Source: Variovorax davisae (GTDB lineage Bacteria; Pseudomonadota; Gammaproteobacteria; Burkholderiales; Burkholderiaceae_C). From it: DNA of 64,000 bases. A program made the position numbers and the translations under genes. Under the pieces are notes generated by a model. It made no database searches. It saw nothing but the letters and a program-made list of their open reading frames with translations, and was not told where the DNA came from. Below are positions 16,510 to 25,035 of the stretch, piece after piece. Every line of letters starts with the position of its first letter. The first letter of the stretch is position 1. Where the stretch lies: assembly GCF_030316845.1 (NCBI RefSeq), contig NZ_JASZYS010000017.1, positions 1-64,000 of the forward strand, written 5' to 3'.

Positions 16510-16716
16510 GCCATGACCGCCGGGGGCGGCTGGGAGGGCGCGGACGACGCGAAGAAAGGGTTCATGAGGGATTGGCGCAGGACACGAAGTGGCAAGCGGG
16601 GGCCGGGTCGACCAGCGCCCTTAAAATCGTGGCGAATTCTATCGGCCCGCCCAGATCGGTTGCCGGCCCTCATTGTCCTCCTCCTTCCGCCCTCCCCTCT
16701 TCTGCCCGGTCCGACC

Positions 16717-17757
16717 ATGAACTCCAACTCCACCACCCCGCTCAGCTACAAGGACGCCGGCGTCGACATCGATGCCGGCGACGCGCTGGTCGACCGCATC
16801 AAGCCGCTGGCGAAAAAGACGATGCGCGAGGGCGTGCTGGCCGGCATCGGCGGCTTCGGGGCCCTGTTCGAGGTGCCCAAGCGCTACAAGGAGCCGGTGC
16901 TGGTGAGCGGCACCGACGGCGTCGGTACCAAGCTCAAGCTGGCTTTCGAATGGAACATGCACGAAACCGTCGGCATCGACCTGGTGGCCATGAGCGTCAA
17001 CGACGTGCTGGTGCAGGGCGCCGAGCCGCTGTTCTTCCTCGACTATTTCGCCTGCGGCAAGCTCGACGTCGACACCGCCGCGGCGGTGGTCGGCGGCATC
17101 GCCCGCGGCTGCGAACTGAGCGGCTGCGCGCTGATCGGCGGCGAAACCGCCGAAATGCCCGGCATGTACCCGGCCGGCGAGTACGACCTGGCCGGCTTCG
17201 CGGTCGGCGCGGTCGAAAAGTCGCTGATCCTGACCGGCAAGGACGTCCGGCCCGGCGACGTCGTGCTCGGCCTGGCATCGGCCGGCGTCCATTCCAACGG
17301 CTTCAGCCTGGTGCGCAAGGTGATCGAGCGCGCCGGCGCCGACCTGCCCGCCACGCTCGACGGCAAGCCTTTCCGCGAGGCCGTGATGGAGCCCACCCAC
17401 CTCTACGTCAAGCCGGTGCTCGAGGCGCTGGGCAAGCACCCGATCAAGGCGCTGGCCCACATCACCGGCGGCGGCCTGCTCGAAAACATCCCGCGCGTGC
17501 TGCCCGAAGGCACGGCCGCCCACCTGAAGAAGGGCAGCTGGCCGCAGACCGAGCTCTTCGCCTGGCTGCAGAAGGTGGCCGGCATCGACGACATCGAGAT
17601 GAACCGGACCTTCAACAACGGCATCGGCATGGTGGTGGTGATCGAGGCCGCCCATGCCGCCGCCTGCGCCGCCACGCTGCAGGCGGCCGGCGAGACCGTG
17701 CACACCATCGGTGTGATCGCCGAGCGCGGCACCGGCGCGGCCGTGGTCGTCGCCTGA
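16717..17757 (+). CDS. purM: Phosphoribosylformylglycinamidine cyclo-ligase
   Basis: A 346-residue AIR synthetase of purine synthesis that closes the imidazole ring using ATP. Landmarks: SYKDAGVDIDAGDALVDRIK at the start, SGTDGVGTKLKLAF near 60-75, AMSVNDVLVQGAEPLFFLDY, GGETAEMPGMY and the C-terminal ITGGGLLENIPRVLP. ATG at 16717 matches homologues. Upstream 16510-16716 contains no gene; a TTAAAAT stretch near 16621 may belong to its promoter but has no good -35. The permease gene follows 14 nt downstream. Confidence 0.97.
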   Translation: MNSNSTTPLSYKDAGVDIDAGDALVDRIKPLAKKTMREGVLAGIGGFGALFEVPKRYKEPVLVSGTDGVGTKLKLAFEWNMHETVGIDLVAMSVNDVLVQGAEPLFFLDYFACGKLDVDTAAAVVGGIARGCELSGCALIGGETAEMPGMYPAGEYDLAGFAVGAVEKSLILTGKDVRPGDVVLGLASAGVHSNGFSLVRKVIERAGADLPATLDGKPFREAVMEPTHLYVKPVLEALGKHPIKALAHITGGGLLENIPRVLPEGTAAHLKKGSWPQTELFAWLQKVAGIDDIEMNRTFNNGIGMVVVIEAAHAAACAATLQAAGETVHTIGVIAERGTGAAVVVA

Positions 17758-17771
17758 AGCGCCCCGCCCGC

Positions 17772-18830
17772 GTGAGCGACCCCAACGCTGCCCCTTCGCG
17801 CTCCGTCGTCACGGCGAGCTACCTGCTGATGGCGGCGGGGCTGCTGCTGATCATGTGGCAGGGGTTGCTGCCGGGCCTGCTGTCCGCGTGCATCGGCTTC
17901 CTCGGCACGCGCTGGCTGGCGCGCGCCTTCGATCTGGCGCTGCGCCGGCGCCGCAAGATCAGCGCCAACGACCCGGCCTGGAGCGCGGCACCTGCGCTGC
18001 CGCGGGTGACGGCGGCGACGCTGGTGATGCTGGCGCCGATCGGCCTGCTGATCCTGGGCTTCTCCGAGGCCCGCGAGTTCGTGCTGAATGCGCCCGAGCA
18101 GTACAAGGAACTGCTCGACTACATCGCCCGCACGGTGCTCGAACTGCGGCTCAAGCTGCCACCGGACATCGGCGCCTACCTGCCGGAAGGTTCGGGCGAG
18201 GTGCAGCGCATGATCGCCAACTACCTGCGCGGGCAGGCCGGTTCGCTGGCGCTCACCGGCCGCGCCTGGCTCGGCGGGCTGCTGTTCGCCTATGTCGGCC
18301 TGATCGTCGGCTCGCTGGCCGCCGTGGCCATCCAGCCGCCCTCGCGCCGGCCGCTGGCGCGCGAACTGCGCGCGCGCATCGTGCTGTTCGGCGAGGCCTT
18401 CGGCCAGATCGTCGCGGCGCAGTTCTGGATCGCGGCCTTCAACACCTTCCTGACCGCCCTCTTCCTGCTGTTCCTGCTGCCGCTGTGGCACATGGAGCTG
18501 CCCTACACGCCGGCGCTCATCACCCTCACCTTCGTGGCCGGCCTGGTGCCGATCGTGGGCAACCTGATCTGCAACACGGTCATCACGCTGGTCGGGCTGT
18601 CGGTGTCGCCGCTCACCGCGCTGGTCTGCCTGGGCTTCCTGATCCTGATCCACAAGGCCGAATACCTGATCAACGCCAAGGTGGTGGGCAGCCGCACCCA
18701 GATGTCGGTGTGGGAACTGCTGGCCGTGATGTTCGTCGCCGAAGCGGTGTTCGGGCCGGCCGGGCTGGTGGCGGCGCCGCTGTTCTATGCCTACCTCAAG
18801 AAGGAACTGAAGACGGCGGGCCTCGTCTGA
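17772..18830 (+). CDS. AI-2E family (PerM-type) membrane permease
   Basis: A 352-residue integral membrane protein of the AI-2E transporter superfamily. Hydrophobic spans lie near residues 12-50, 75-95, 165-190, 225-255, 260-300 and 310-345, separated by a long hydrophilic loop (about 95-160). The GTG at 17772, 14 nt after purM, is the most likely start (VSDPNAAPSRS); no nearby ATG gives a proper N-terminus. PerM genes flank purM/hda in many proteobacteria. The solute is not predictable; autoinducer-2 export is proven only for a few members. Confidence 0.88.
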   Translation: MSDPNAAPSRSVVTASYLLMAAGLLLIMWQGLLPGLLSACIGFLGTRWLARAFDLALRRRRKISANDPAWSAAPALPRVTAATLVMLAPIGLLILGFSEAREFVLNAPEQYKELLDYIARTVLELRLKLPPDIGAYLPEGSGEVQRMIANYLRGQAGSLALTGRAWLGGLLFAYVGLIVGSLAAVAIQPPSRRPLARELRARIVLFGEAFGQIVAAQFWIAAFNTFLTALFLLFLLPLWHMELPYTPALITLTFVAGLVPIVGNLICNTVITLVGLSVSPLTALVCLGFLILIHKAEYLINAKVVGSRTQMSVWELLAVMFVAEAVFGPAGLVAAPLFYAYLKKELKTAGLV

Positions 18831-18932
18831 TGTCCGAAAATGATCGAATCCGGTCCGCCGAGGCCGGGACGGAAAGCCGCCGCTCCTGAAAAATCTGGCG
18901 CATCATCCACTTTCGCTCCGGAGATGCCCCCC

Positions 18933-19502
18933 ATGACCAGCTGTCTGATAGTGATCGACGCACAGGAGTCGTTCCGCCACCGCCCGTATTTCGACGCGCA
19001 CGCCCTGCCGCCCTACCTGGCGGCGCAGAACGCACTGATCCATGGCTTTGCCGCCGCCGGCGCGCCGATCGTGCGGGTCTTCCACAGCGACGGGCCGGCG
19101 CTCGCCAGCAACGCCTTCGCGCTCGAATCGGGCCATGTGCGCCCGCTCGAGGGCCTGGCGCCCTTCGAGGCCGCCGCCACCTTCACCAAGCGCCGCCACA
19201 GCGCGCTGGTCGGCACCGGCCTCGACGTCTGGCTGACCCAGAACCGCATCGAGCGCCTGGTGGTCAGCGGCATCCGCACCGAGCAATGCTGCGAGACCAC
19301 CACGCGCCATGCCTCCGACCTGGGCTGGCAGGTCGACTACGTGACCGAGGCGACGCTGACCTTCGACATGGTGCAGCCCGACGGCCGGCCGCTGCCGGCA
19401 GCGGACATCCAGGCCCGCACCGCCACGGTGCTCGACGGCCGGTTCGCCAAGGTGTGCAGCGCCGAGGAAGCGCTGGCCCGGCTCGCCGAATCGACATCAT
19501 GA
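18933..19502 (+). CDS. Cysteine hydrolase, isochorismatase/nicotinamidase superfamily
   Basis: A 189-residue isochorismatase-fold hydrolase. The catalytic triad is readable as Asp9 (VIDAQESF), Lys86 (TFTKRRHSA) and Cys119 (SGIRTEQCCETT), so it is an active amidase- or carbamoylase-type enzyme rather than a Cys-less isochorismatase. ATG at 18933 was chosen because GGAG lies 9 nt upstream; the in-frame ATG at 18924 touches that site. It overlaps the next gene by 4 nt. Partners are a DJ-1/PfpI protein and a GlxA-type regulator. The substrate is unknown. Confidence 0.88.
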   Translation: MTSCLIVIDAQESFRHRPYFDAHALPPYLAAQNALIHGFAAAGAPIVRVFHSDGPALASNAFALESGHVRPLEGLAPFEAAATFTKRRHSALVGTGLDVWLTQNRIERLVVSGIRTEQCCETTTRHASDLGWQVDYVTEATLTFDMVQPDGRPLPAADIQARTATVLDGRFAKVCSAEEALARLAESTS

Positions 19503-20119
19503 GCCCAGGCGGCGAGACGCTGCGGGTCGCGATCCTGGCCTTCGACGACGTCGAGGCCCTGGACCTTGCGGGCCCCTACGAGGTCTTCACGACCGCCTCC
19601 CGCATGCACCAGCGCGACGCGGCCGGCATGGCGCCGCCGTTCGAGGTGCAGTGCGTCGCCCGTTCCAGGGCGCCGGTGCGCATGCGCGCCGGCCTCCAGG
19701 TGCTGCCGGACCGCAGCTTCGAAGACCCGCCAGCGGTCGACTTGCTGATCGTCCCTGGCGGCGTGGTCGATGCGGCGATGGCCTGCGCAGCGACGCGCGA
19801 ATGGATCGCCCGTGCCAGCCGCGAGGCCCGCATCACCGCCTCGGTCTGCACCGGCGCCTTCCTGCTGGCCGCCAGCGGCGCGCTGCACGGCGAAACGATC
19901 GTCACCACCCATTGGGAAGACGTCGCGGACCTGCGCGCCCGCTTCCCGGCGCTCGACGTCCGCGAAGGCGTGCGCTGGGTCGACCAGGGCCGCATCGTCA
20001 GCTCGGCCGGCATCACGGCCGGCATCGACATGAGCCTGCACCTGGTGGCCCGCCTGGCCGGCGAGCCGCTGGCGCTGCGCACCGCCCGGCAGATGGACTT
20101 CGCATGGACGAAGGCCTAG
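19499..20119 (+). CDS. DJ-1/PfpI family protein
   Basis: A 206-residue single-domain member of the class I glutamine amidotransferase-like superfamily. The nucleophile elbow is ASVCTGAFLLA with Cys117, followed by THWED (His138); the N-terminal DLAGPYEVF holds the conserved acidic residue Glu28. This pattern resembles isonitrile hydratase (InhA) and the sensor halves of GlxA regulators. ATGA overlap with the cysteine hydrolase and a 16-nt overlap with the following AraC-type gene show tight coupling. It may be an enzyme or a ligand-binding protein. Confidence 0.87.
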   Translation: MSPGGETLRVAILAFDDVEALDLAGPYEVFTTASRMHQRDAAGMAPPFEVQCVARSRAPVRMRAGLQVLPDRSFEDPPAVDLLIVPGGVVDAAMACAATREWIARASREARITASVCTGAFLLAASGALHGETIVTTHWEDVADLRARFPALDVREGVRWVDQGRIVSSAGITAGIDMSLHLVARLAGEPLALRTARQMDFAWTKA

Positions 20120-21099
20120 CGGCCGGCGCCGCAGATCCCGTCCGGGTCGTCTTCGCGCTGCTGCCGCACAGCCTGGTGCTCGACTGGGCCGGCCCGGCGG
20201 AAGCGCTGCGCATCGCCAACCAGCTTCGGGTGGCGGCCGGCCTGCCGCCCCGTTTCGAACTGGTGTTCGCGAGCCCCGAGCCCGAATCGGCCAGTTCGGT
20301 CGGCGTCCGGCTGGCCGGCCTGCAGCCGCTGCCGGCGGACTGGAGCGCGCCGACCTGGGTGGTGCTGGTCGGACTGCCGGGCGAGGCCATCGCGGTCGAC
20401 AACCCGCCGGCGCGGGCCCTGCTGCACTGGCTGCGCGGCCTGCGGCTCGAAACCGGCCGGCTCGAACTGGTCACGGTCTGCGCCGGTACCCTGCTCGCGG
20501 CCCATGCCGGCCTGCTCGCGGGCCGGCGCGCGACCACCCACCACCACCACTTGGAGGAACTGAAGCAGGTCGAGCCGCGCTGCGAGGTGGTCGCCAACCG
20601 CGTCTTCGTGCTCGATGCGCCGCTCTACAGCAGCGCCGGCGTCACCACCGGCATCGACCTGATGCTGCACCGCATCGGCCAGGCCTGCGGCGAGACCCTG
20701 GCCGCCCGCGTGGCCCAGACCATGGTGGTGGCGATGCGGCGCGGCCCGCAGGACCCCGAGTTGTCGCCCTTCCTGGCCTATCGCAACCACCTGCATGCGG
20801 CGCTGCACCGGGTCCAGGACGCGGTCAGCGAGGCGCCCCAGGCCGACTGGACGGTGCCGCGCATGGCCGACGTCGCCCACACCTCGCCGCGCCACCTGAC
20901 GCGGCTGTTCGTGGAGCATGCCGGCGTCGCGCCGCTGGCCTACCTGCGCCGGCTGCGGCTGGCCACGGCGCAGCTGGCGCTGCGCTCGGGCGCCAACGTG
21001 ACGCGGGCGGCGGAACTGTCGGGCTTCGGCTCCGACACCCAGCTGCGCCGCGCCTGGCGCCAGTTCGGGCTGCCTGGCTCGCCCTCGACGCCAACCTGA
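20104..21099 (+). CDS. GlxA-type AraC-family transcriptional regulator
   Basis: A 331-residue regulator with an N-terminal DJ-1/PfpI-like domain (about 13-205; VTVCAGTLLAAHAGLL keeps the Cys of the elbow) and a C-terminal AraC/XylS DNA-binding domain (about 235-325; MADVAHTSPRHLTRLFVEHA and AELSGFGSDTQLRRAW are the two helix-turn-helix units). Family members such as CdhR, GbdR and ArgR sense small nitrogenous metabolites. It overlaps the stand-alone DJ-1 gene by 16 nt and probably regulates this three-gene operon. Confidence 0.9.
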   Translation: MDEGLAAGAADPVRVVFALLPHSLVLDWAGPAEALRIANQLRVAAGLPPRFELVFASPEPESASSVGVRLAGLQPLPADWSAPTWVVLVGLPGEAIAVDNPPARALLHWLRGLRLETGRLELVTVCAGTLLAAHAGLLAGRRATTHHHHLEELKQVEPRCEVVANRVFVLDAPLYSSAGVTTGIDLMLHRIGQACGETLAARVAQTMVVAMRRGPQDPELSPFLAYRNHLHAALHRVQDAVSEAPQADWTVPRMADVAHTSPRHLTRLFVEHAGVAPLAYLRRLRLATAQLALRSGANVTRAAELSGFGSDTQLRRAWRQFGLPGSPSTPT

Positions 21100-21113
21100 A
21101 TCCGGCCGGCGCG

Positions 21114-21533
21114 CTAAAGATATCCGCAGAAGCGAAGAATGTGGCCGTCCGGCTCTCGGATGGCGAATTCGCGCAGGCCCCAGGGCTGGGAGGTCGGCGC
21201 CTCGACCACCTGGACCCCGCGCTTCACGTAGGCCGCATGCAGGCCATCGATGTCCTGCCCGACGTGGATCACGATCTCGCCGCGCCACGGGCTGGCCTCG
21301 CGCCGCCCGCACTGCCAGAGGCGCAGATAGACCGGGTCGCCATAGCTGCGGTCGCCCTTCTTGACCCGCGCATAACTCGGCGGCTCGCCCGCGATGAAGT
21401 CGAGGTCGAAGCCCAGCACGTCGCAGAAATAGCGCGCCGCGCGCGCCGCATCGGCCACCGGCAGCACCGGCTGGACGCCATGGAACTGGTGCCGGGTGCC
21501 AAGGTCGGCCAGCGGCGCCTGGGCGGATTCCAT
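21114..21533 (-). CDS. VOC (glyoxalase/bleomycin-resistance) family protein
   Basis: A 139-residue protein with the vicinal oxygen chelate fold: VQPVLPVADAARAARYFCDV near 20-39, LGFDLDFIAGEPP, and the closing REPDGHILRFCGYL. Most such stand-alone proteins are lyases, dioxygenases or drug-binding proteins; no metal-ligand set singles one out. Its start codon shares a base with the stop of the SirB1-like gene (TGATG), so it is translated with it. Confidence 0.85.
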   Translation of the reverse strand: MESAQAPLADLGTRHQFHGVQPVLPVADAARAARYFCDVLGFDLDFIAGEPPSYARVKKGDRSYGDPVYLRLWQCGRREASPWRGEIVIHVGQDIDGLHAAYVKRGVQVVEAPTSQPWGLREFAIREPDGHILRFCGYL

Positions 21534-22384
21534 CAGAACTCCGCCCGGCGCAGCGCGGCCACCCGCTCGGCGATCGCGTCGAGGTCGAGCGCGTCCTCGG
21601 CATGCGCGAGGTAGGTCTCGAGGTCGCGCACCGCGAACGCGGCATTGCCCTGTTCGGCGTGGGCCAGGCCCCGGTCGCGGTGCTCGCCCCAAGCCTCGGG
21701 CAGCAGCGCCACCAGCCGGTCCTGGACCGCGATGGCGCGCTGCCAGTCTTCCTGGGCCTGGTGGATCTCCTTCAGGTTGCGCAGCATCCGGCCGATGATC
21801 TCGCGCGGCGTCGCCGGCTGCAGGTACAGGCCCAGCGGGACGTCGAAGTCGCCGACCAGGCCGTTGCTGCGCTTGTAGGGCTCGAGCCGCTCGCTCAGCT
21901 CTTCGCGCGAGAGCGACTTGCCGGTGAAGGGATCGATCACCACCTGCCCCTTCGGCAGCGTGACCTTGAGCATGAAATGGCCCGGAAAGCCGACGCCGCG
22001 CGCCTGCAGGCCCAGCCCCTGGGCCAGCTCCATCCAGAGCACCGCGAGCGAGATCGGGATGCCGCGCCGGGTGCGCAGCACCGCGTTGAGGTAGCTGTTG
22101 TCGGGGTCGTAGTAGTCGTTGACGTTGCCGCCGAAGCTCAGGTCATGGAAGAAGAACTGGTTCAGCGAGCGCAGCCGATGCAGCGGCGCCGCGTCGGCCG
22201 GCAGGCGCCGCTTGAGGCGGGCGAGCAGCTGGTCGACATCGCCCAGCACCTGCTGGACGTCGAGTTCGGGGTATTCGTCCTGGGCCAGGCTCGCGGCCGC
22301 CTCCAGCAACGGGAACTGCTCGTCGCTCTTCACGAGCGATTCGAAGTATTCGAGAGCGGTGGGCGTCGAGAAGCGGAACGTCAT
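21533..22384 (-). CDS. SirB1-family protein (transglutaminase-like core plus TPR)
   Basis: A 283-residue protein with an N-terminal SirB1/transglutaminase-like domain (LHRLRSLNQFFFHDLSFGGN near 63-82, RRGIPISLAVLWMELA, FPGHFMLKV) and a C-terminal tetratricopeptide segment (about 200-265). The family Cys is replaced in RRGIPIS, as in most SirB1 proteins, so peptidase activity is doubtful. It lies 47 nt downstream of murJ on the same strand. No function is firmly established for the family. Confidence 0.85.
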   Translation of the reverse strand: MTFRFSTPTALEYFESLVKSDEQFPLLEAAASLAQDEYPELDVQQVLGDVDQLLARLKRRLPADAAPLHRLRSLNQFFFHDLSFGGNVNDYYDPDNSYLNAVLRTRRGIPISLAVLWMELAQGLGLQARGVGFPGHFMLKVTLPKGQVVIDPFTGKSLSREELSERLEPYKRSNGLVGDFDVPLGLYLQPATPREIIGRMLRNLKEIHQAQEDWQRAIAVQDRLVALLPEAWGEHRDRGLAHAEQGNAAFAVRDLETYLAHAEDALDLDAIAERVAALRRAEF

Positions 22385-22431
22385 GTGTCTTTGTAGAGGA
22401 GCGGACGGGGACCGTCAAGGCGCCACGGCGA

Positions 22432-23997
22432 TCAGCGGCGCACGAAGCTGCGAAGCTTCAGGCCGGTCAGCGCGAGCAGCGCGAAATAGAGCAGCGCCCC
22501 GCCCGCGACCAGCGCGGCCAGCAGGCCGATCCGCTGCAGCCGATGGGCCTGCAGGCCGATCCAGTCGAAATGGCGGTCGCCCCAGAACAGCAGCACGCCG
22601 AGCACGGCGGAGGCGAACAGCACCTGGAGCAGGAACCTGCCCCAGCCCGCCAGCGGCCGGTAGCTGCCGCGCCGGATCAGCCCGACCAGCAGCCACAGCG
22701 CGTTGACCAGCGCCCCGATGCTGATCGTCAGCGTCAGCGCCGCATGCTGCAGCAGCGGCACCAGGAAGACGTTGAGGATCTGGGTCAGCACCAGGACGCC
22801 GACCGCGATCAACATCGGCGTGCGGGTGTCCTGTTTCGCGTAGTAGCCGGGCGCCAGCACCTTGATCGCCACCAGGCCGACCAGGCCGACGCCGTAGCCC
22901 ATCAGCGCCACGCTGGTGCGCTGCACGTGCAGCGCGCTGAACTCGCCGTTGTGGAACAGCACCGCCACCAGCGGGCGCGCGAACACCAGCAGCGCCAGCG
23001 CGCAGGGCACCGCGAGCAGCACCACCAGGCGCAGGCCCCAGTCCAGCATCGCCGAGTAGCGCGCGTCGTCCTTGGCGGCGCGGGCGCTGGCCAGTTGCGG
23101 CATCAACACCACGCCGAGCGCCACGCCCAGCATCGCGGTCGGGAACTCCATCAGGCGGTCGGCGTTGGTGATCCAGCTGACGCTGCCGGTTGCCAGGTGG
23201 GAGGCGATCTGGGTGTTGATCAGCAGCGAGATCTGGGCCACGCTGACGCCGATCAGCGCCGGCAGCATGAGCCGCATCACGCGGCGGGTGGTCGCATCGC
23301 GCCAGGCGTCGCGCAGGGCGCCGAAGCTGGCGCCGATGCGCGGCATCATGCCCAGGCCGCGCAGGGCCGGGATCTGGATCGCGAGTTGCAGCAGGCCGCC
23401 CACCATCACGCCGACGCACTGGGCATAGATCGGCTCGATGCCGAAGCGCCTGAACAGCGGCGCCCCCCCCACGATCGCCGCGATCAGCGCCAGGTTCAGC
23501 AGCACCGGCGAGGCCGCCGGCACCGCAAACTTGCGCCAGGTGTTGAGCACGCCGCCGGCCAGCGCCACCAGCGACATGAAGCCGATGTAGGGGAACATCC
23601 AGCGCGTCATGACCACCGCGGCGTCGAAACCCTGCGGGTTGCGCTGCAGGCCGCTGGCCATGGCCCAGACCATCAGGGGGGCGCCGGCGACGCCCAGCGC
23701 GCAGACCACCACCAGGGTCCAGGTCAGCAGGGTCGCCACGTGGTCGACCAGCGCCTTGGCGCCGGGGTCGCCGCCCTCGGTCCGGGTGGCGGCCAGCACC
23801 GGCACGAAGGCCTGGCTGAAGGCGCCCTCGCCGAACACCCGCCGGAACAGGTTCGGGATGCGGAAGGCGACGTAGAAGGCGTCGGTCATCGCGCTGACGC
23901 CGAACACCGAGGTCATGAGGACGTCGCGGATCAGGCCGGTCACCCGGGAAGCGAGCGTCAGGAGCGAGACGGTGGAGGCGGATTTGAACAGGGACAC
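22432..23997 (-). CDS. murJ: Lipid II flippase MurJ
   Basis: A 521-residue MOP-superfamily flippase that moves lipid II across the inner membrane for peptidoglycan synthesis. The N-terminus SLFKSASTVSLLTLASRVTG and the loop AFRIPNLFRRVFGEGAFSQA (around residue 45-65) are diagnostic; 14 membrane spans are visible. The GTG at 23997 is preferred because it yields the conserved family N-terminus; an in-frame TTG at 24057 would add 20 unrelated residues. It is divergent from rpsT, a conserved arrangement. Confidence 0.94.
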   Translation of the reverse strand: MSLFKSASTVSLLTLASRVTGLIRDVLMTSVFGVSAMTDAFYVAFRIPNLFRRVFGEGAFSQAFVPVLAATRTEGGDPGAKALVDHVATLLTWTLVVVCALGVAGAPLMVWAMASGLQRNPQGFDAAVVMTRWMFPYIGFMSLVALAGGVLNTWRKFAVPAASPVLLNLALIAAIVGGAPLFRRFGIEPIYAQCVGVMVGGLLQLAIQIPALRGLGMMPRIGASFGALRDAWRDATTRRVMRLMLPALIGVSVAQISLLINTQIASHLATGSVSWITNADRLMEFPTAMLGVALGVVLMPQLASARAAKDDARYSAMLDWGLRLVVLLAVPCALALLVFARPLVAVLFHNGEFSALHVQRTSVALMGYGVGLVGLVAIKVLAPGYYAKQDTRTPMLIAVGVLVLTQILNVFLVPLLQHAALTLTISIGALVNALWLLVGLIRRGSYRPLAGWGRFLLQVLFASAVLGVLLFWGDRHFDWIGLQAHRLQRIGLLAALVAGGALLYFALLALTGLKLRSFVRR

Positions 23998-24063
23998 GGG
24001 GCAGAAGTGTAGGCGCCCGCGCGTGCTCTTCCGGAGCCTGGCGGCGGTTTGGCGCAACTCGCC

Positions 24064-24069
24064 TATAAT
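24064..24069 (+). promoter_or_regulatory. -10 element of rpsT
   Basis: A perfect TATAAT 46 nt upstream of the rpsT ATG. The -35 region is not clear in this GC-rich stretch. Confidence 0.6.
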
Positions 24070-24115
24070 GGAGGGCTTTGCTGCATCATCCCCAGACCCT
24101 CAAGGAACACTGAAT

Positions 24116-24433
24116 ATGGCATCCGCCAAGCCCAAGAAGAAGAACCCGCGCCTCGCGTCGGGCCGTAAACGCGTCCGCCAGGACGTCAAGCTCAACGCCG
24201 CGAACACCTCGCTGCGCTCGAAATACCGCACCGCCGTGAAGAATGTCGAGAAGGCCGTGCTGGCCGGCGACAAGACCAAGGCGGCAGAAGCCTTCGCGAA
24301 GGCCCAGAGCGTCGTCGACACGGTCGCCGACAAGGGCATCTTCCACAAGAACAAGGCCGCTCGCGACAAGAGCCGCCTGTCGGCCAAGGTCAAGGCCCTG
24401 GCCCTCGCCCCTGAAAAGGCCGTCGCCGCCTGA
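24116..24433 (+). CDS. rpsT: 30S ribosomal protein S20
   Basis: A 105-residue, very basic, all-helical ribosomal protein that binds 16S rRNA. MASAKPKKKNPRLASGRKR at the start and FHKNKAARDKSRLSAKVKAL near the end are typical. The stop of the upstream frame and the AAGGAAC site before ATG support the start at 24116. It is a monocistronic gene with its own promoter and terminator. Confidence 0.98.
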   Translation: MASAKPKKKNPRLASGRKRVRQDVKLNAANTSLRSKYRTAVKNVEKAVLAGDKTKAAEAFAKAQSVVDTVADKGIFHKNKAARDKSRLSAKVKALALAPEKAVAA

Positions 24434-24503
24434 CGCTATCAGGCAAACAGCCCGGATCGGTTCGCCGATCCGCCGTTTGATCGGGGTGCGCTGCAGCAAA
24501 GTG

Positions 24504-24528
24504 AAAAACCGCCTTCGGGCGGTTTTTT
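24504..24528. terminator. Bidirectional terminator between rpsT and DUF3579 gene
   Basis: A 10-bp stem (AAAAACCGCC/GGCGGTTTTT) with a TTCG tetraloop and T6 tail, about 70 nt after rpsT; the A tract lets it also end the converging DUF3579 transcript. Confidence 0.92.
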
Positions 24529-24542
24529 CATGGGCACTTGAT

Positions 24543-24875
24543 TCAGGTGGAGGTCTTGGGCAGGGCCGGCGCGTCCGGCACCAGGCAGGCCTCGGCCACC
24601 TGCAGGCCGTTGTCCTTGGCGAAGTTGACGCAGAAATCCCAGGCCATCGGCTCGAAATCGCGCAATTCGCGGTTCACCACCACGCACTTGATGCCGTTGA
24701 TCACGGTCGGCACGCACCAGGGCGAATAGTTCAGGTGGCTGCCGGGCTGCGGACCGCCGGGGCGGAACGAGCACATCACGCCCGCCAGTCGCTCGGCCCA
24801 GTCGCTGGGACGAAAAGTGCGGCCATCCTGGGTGATTCCCTGAATGAAGATTTCTTTGGCGTTTGGAGAGACCAT
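24543..24875 (-). CDS. DUF3579 domain protein
   Basis: A 110-residue soluble protein of the DUF3579 family (IFIQGITQDGRTFRPSDWAE near 9-28; LNYSPWCVPTVINGIKCVVV in the centre; final FAKDNGLQVAEACLVPD). Members are confined mainly to betaproteobacteria and have no known role. ATG at 24875 gives the family start MVSPNAKE. A GATAGAAT -10-like element lies at 24919-24926 on its strand. It is divergent from argD. Confidence 0.85.
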   Translation of the reverse strand: MVSPNAKEIFIQGITQDGRTFRPSDWAERLAGVMCSFRPGGPQPGSHLNYSPWCVPTVINGIKCVVVNRELRDFEPMAWDFCVNFAKDNGLQVAEACLVPDAPALPKTST

Positions 24876-24980
24876 CGGTGGTGAGAGAAAAGCGCGAGCA
24901 GTTGCTGCGCCGCACAAGATTCTATCCGGGGGTCCCTCGGGCGACACGCCTGGGGGCATTGCTGTGATGCGCAATCCTCA

Positions 24981-25009
24981 CTGAACTGTCGCGACCGGCC
25001 GCCTAGAAT
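24981..25009 (+). promoter_or_regulatory. Putative argD-argF promoter
   Basis: CTGAAC (24981-24986), 17-nt spacer, TAGAAT (25004-25009), with a transcript start expected about 20 nt before the argD ATG. The -10 is 5 of 6, the -35 only 3 of 6. Confidence 0.5.
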
Positions 25010-25035
25010 CCGCGTTCCCTTTTCCGGAGATCCGC

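Noticed and set aside
16510..16716. A small gene or riboswitch before purM
   Set aside because: No frame with a start and family similarity, and no conserved purine-riboswitch core; I see only a TTAAAAT stretch near 16621.
24064..24069. TATAAT as a promoter reading toward murJ
   Set aside because: The hexamer reads TATAAT only toward rpsT; on the other strand it is ATTATA.
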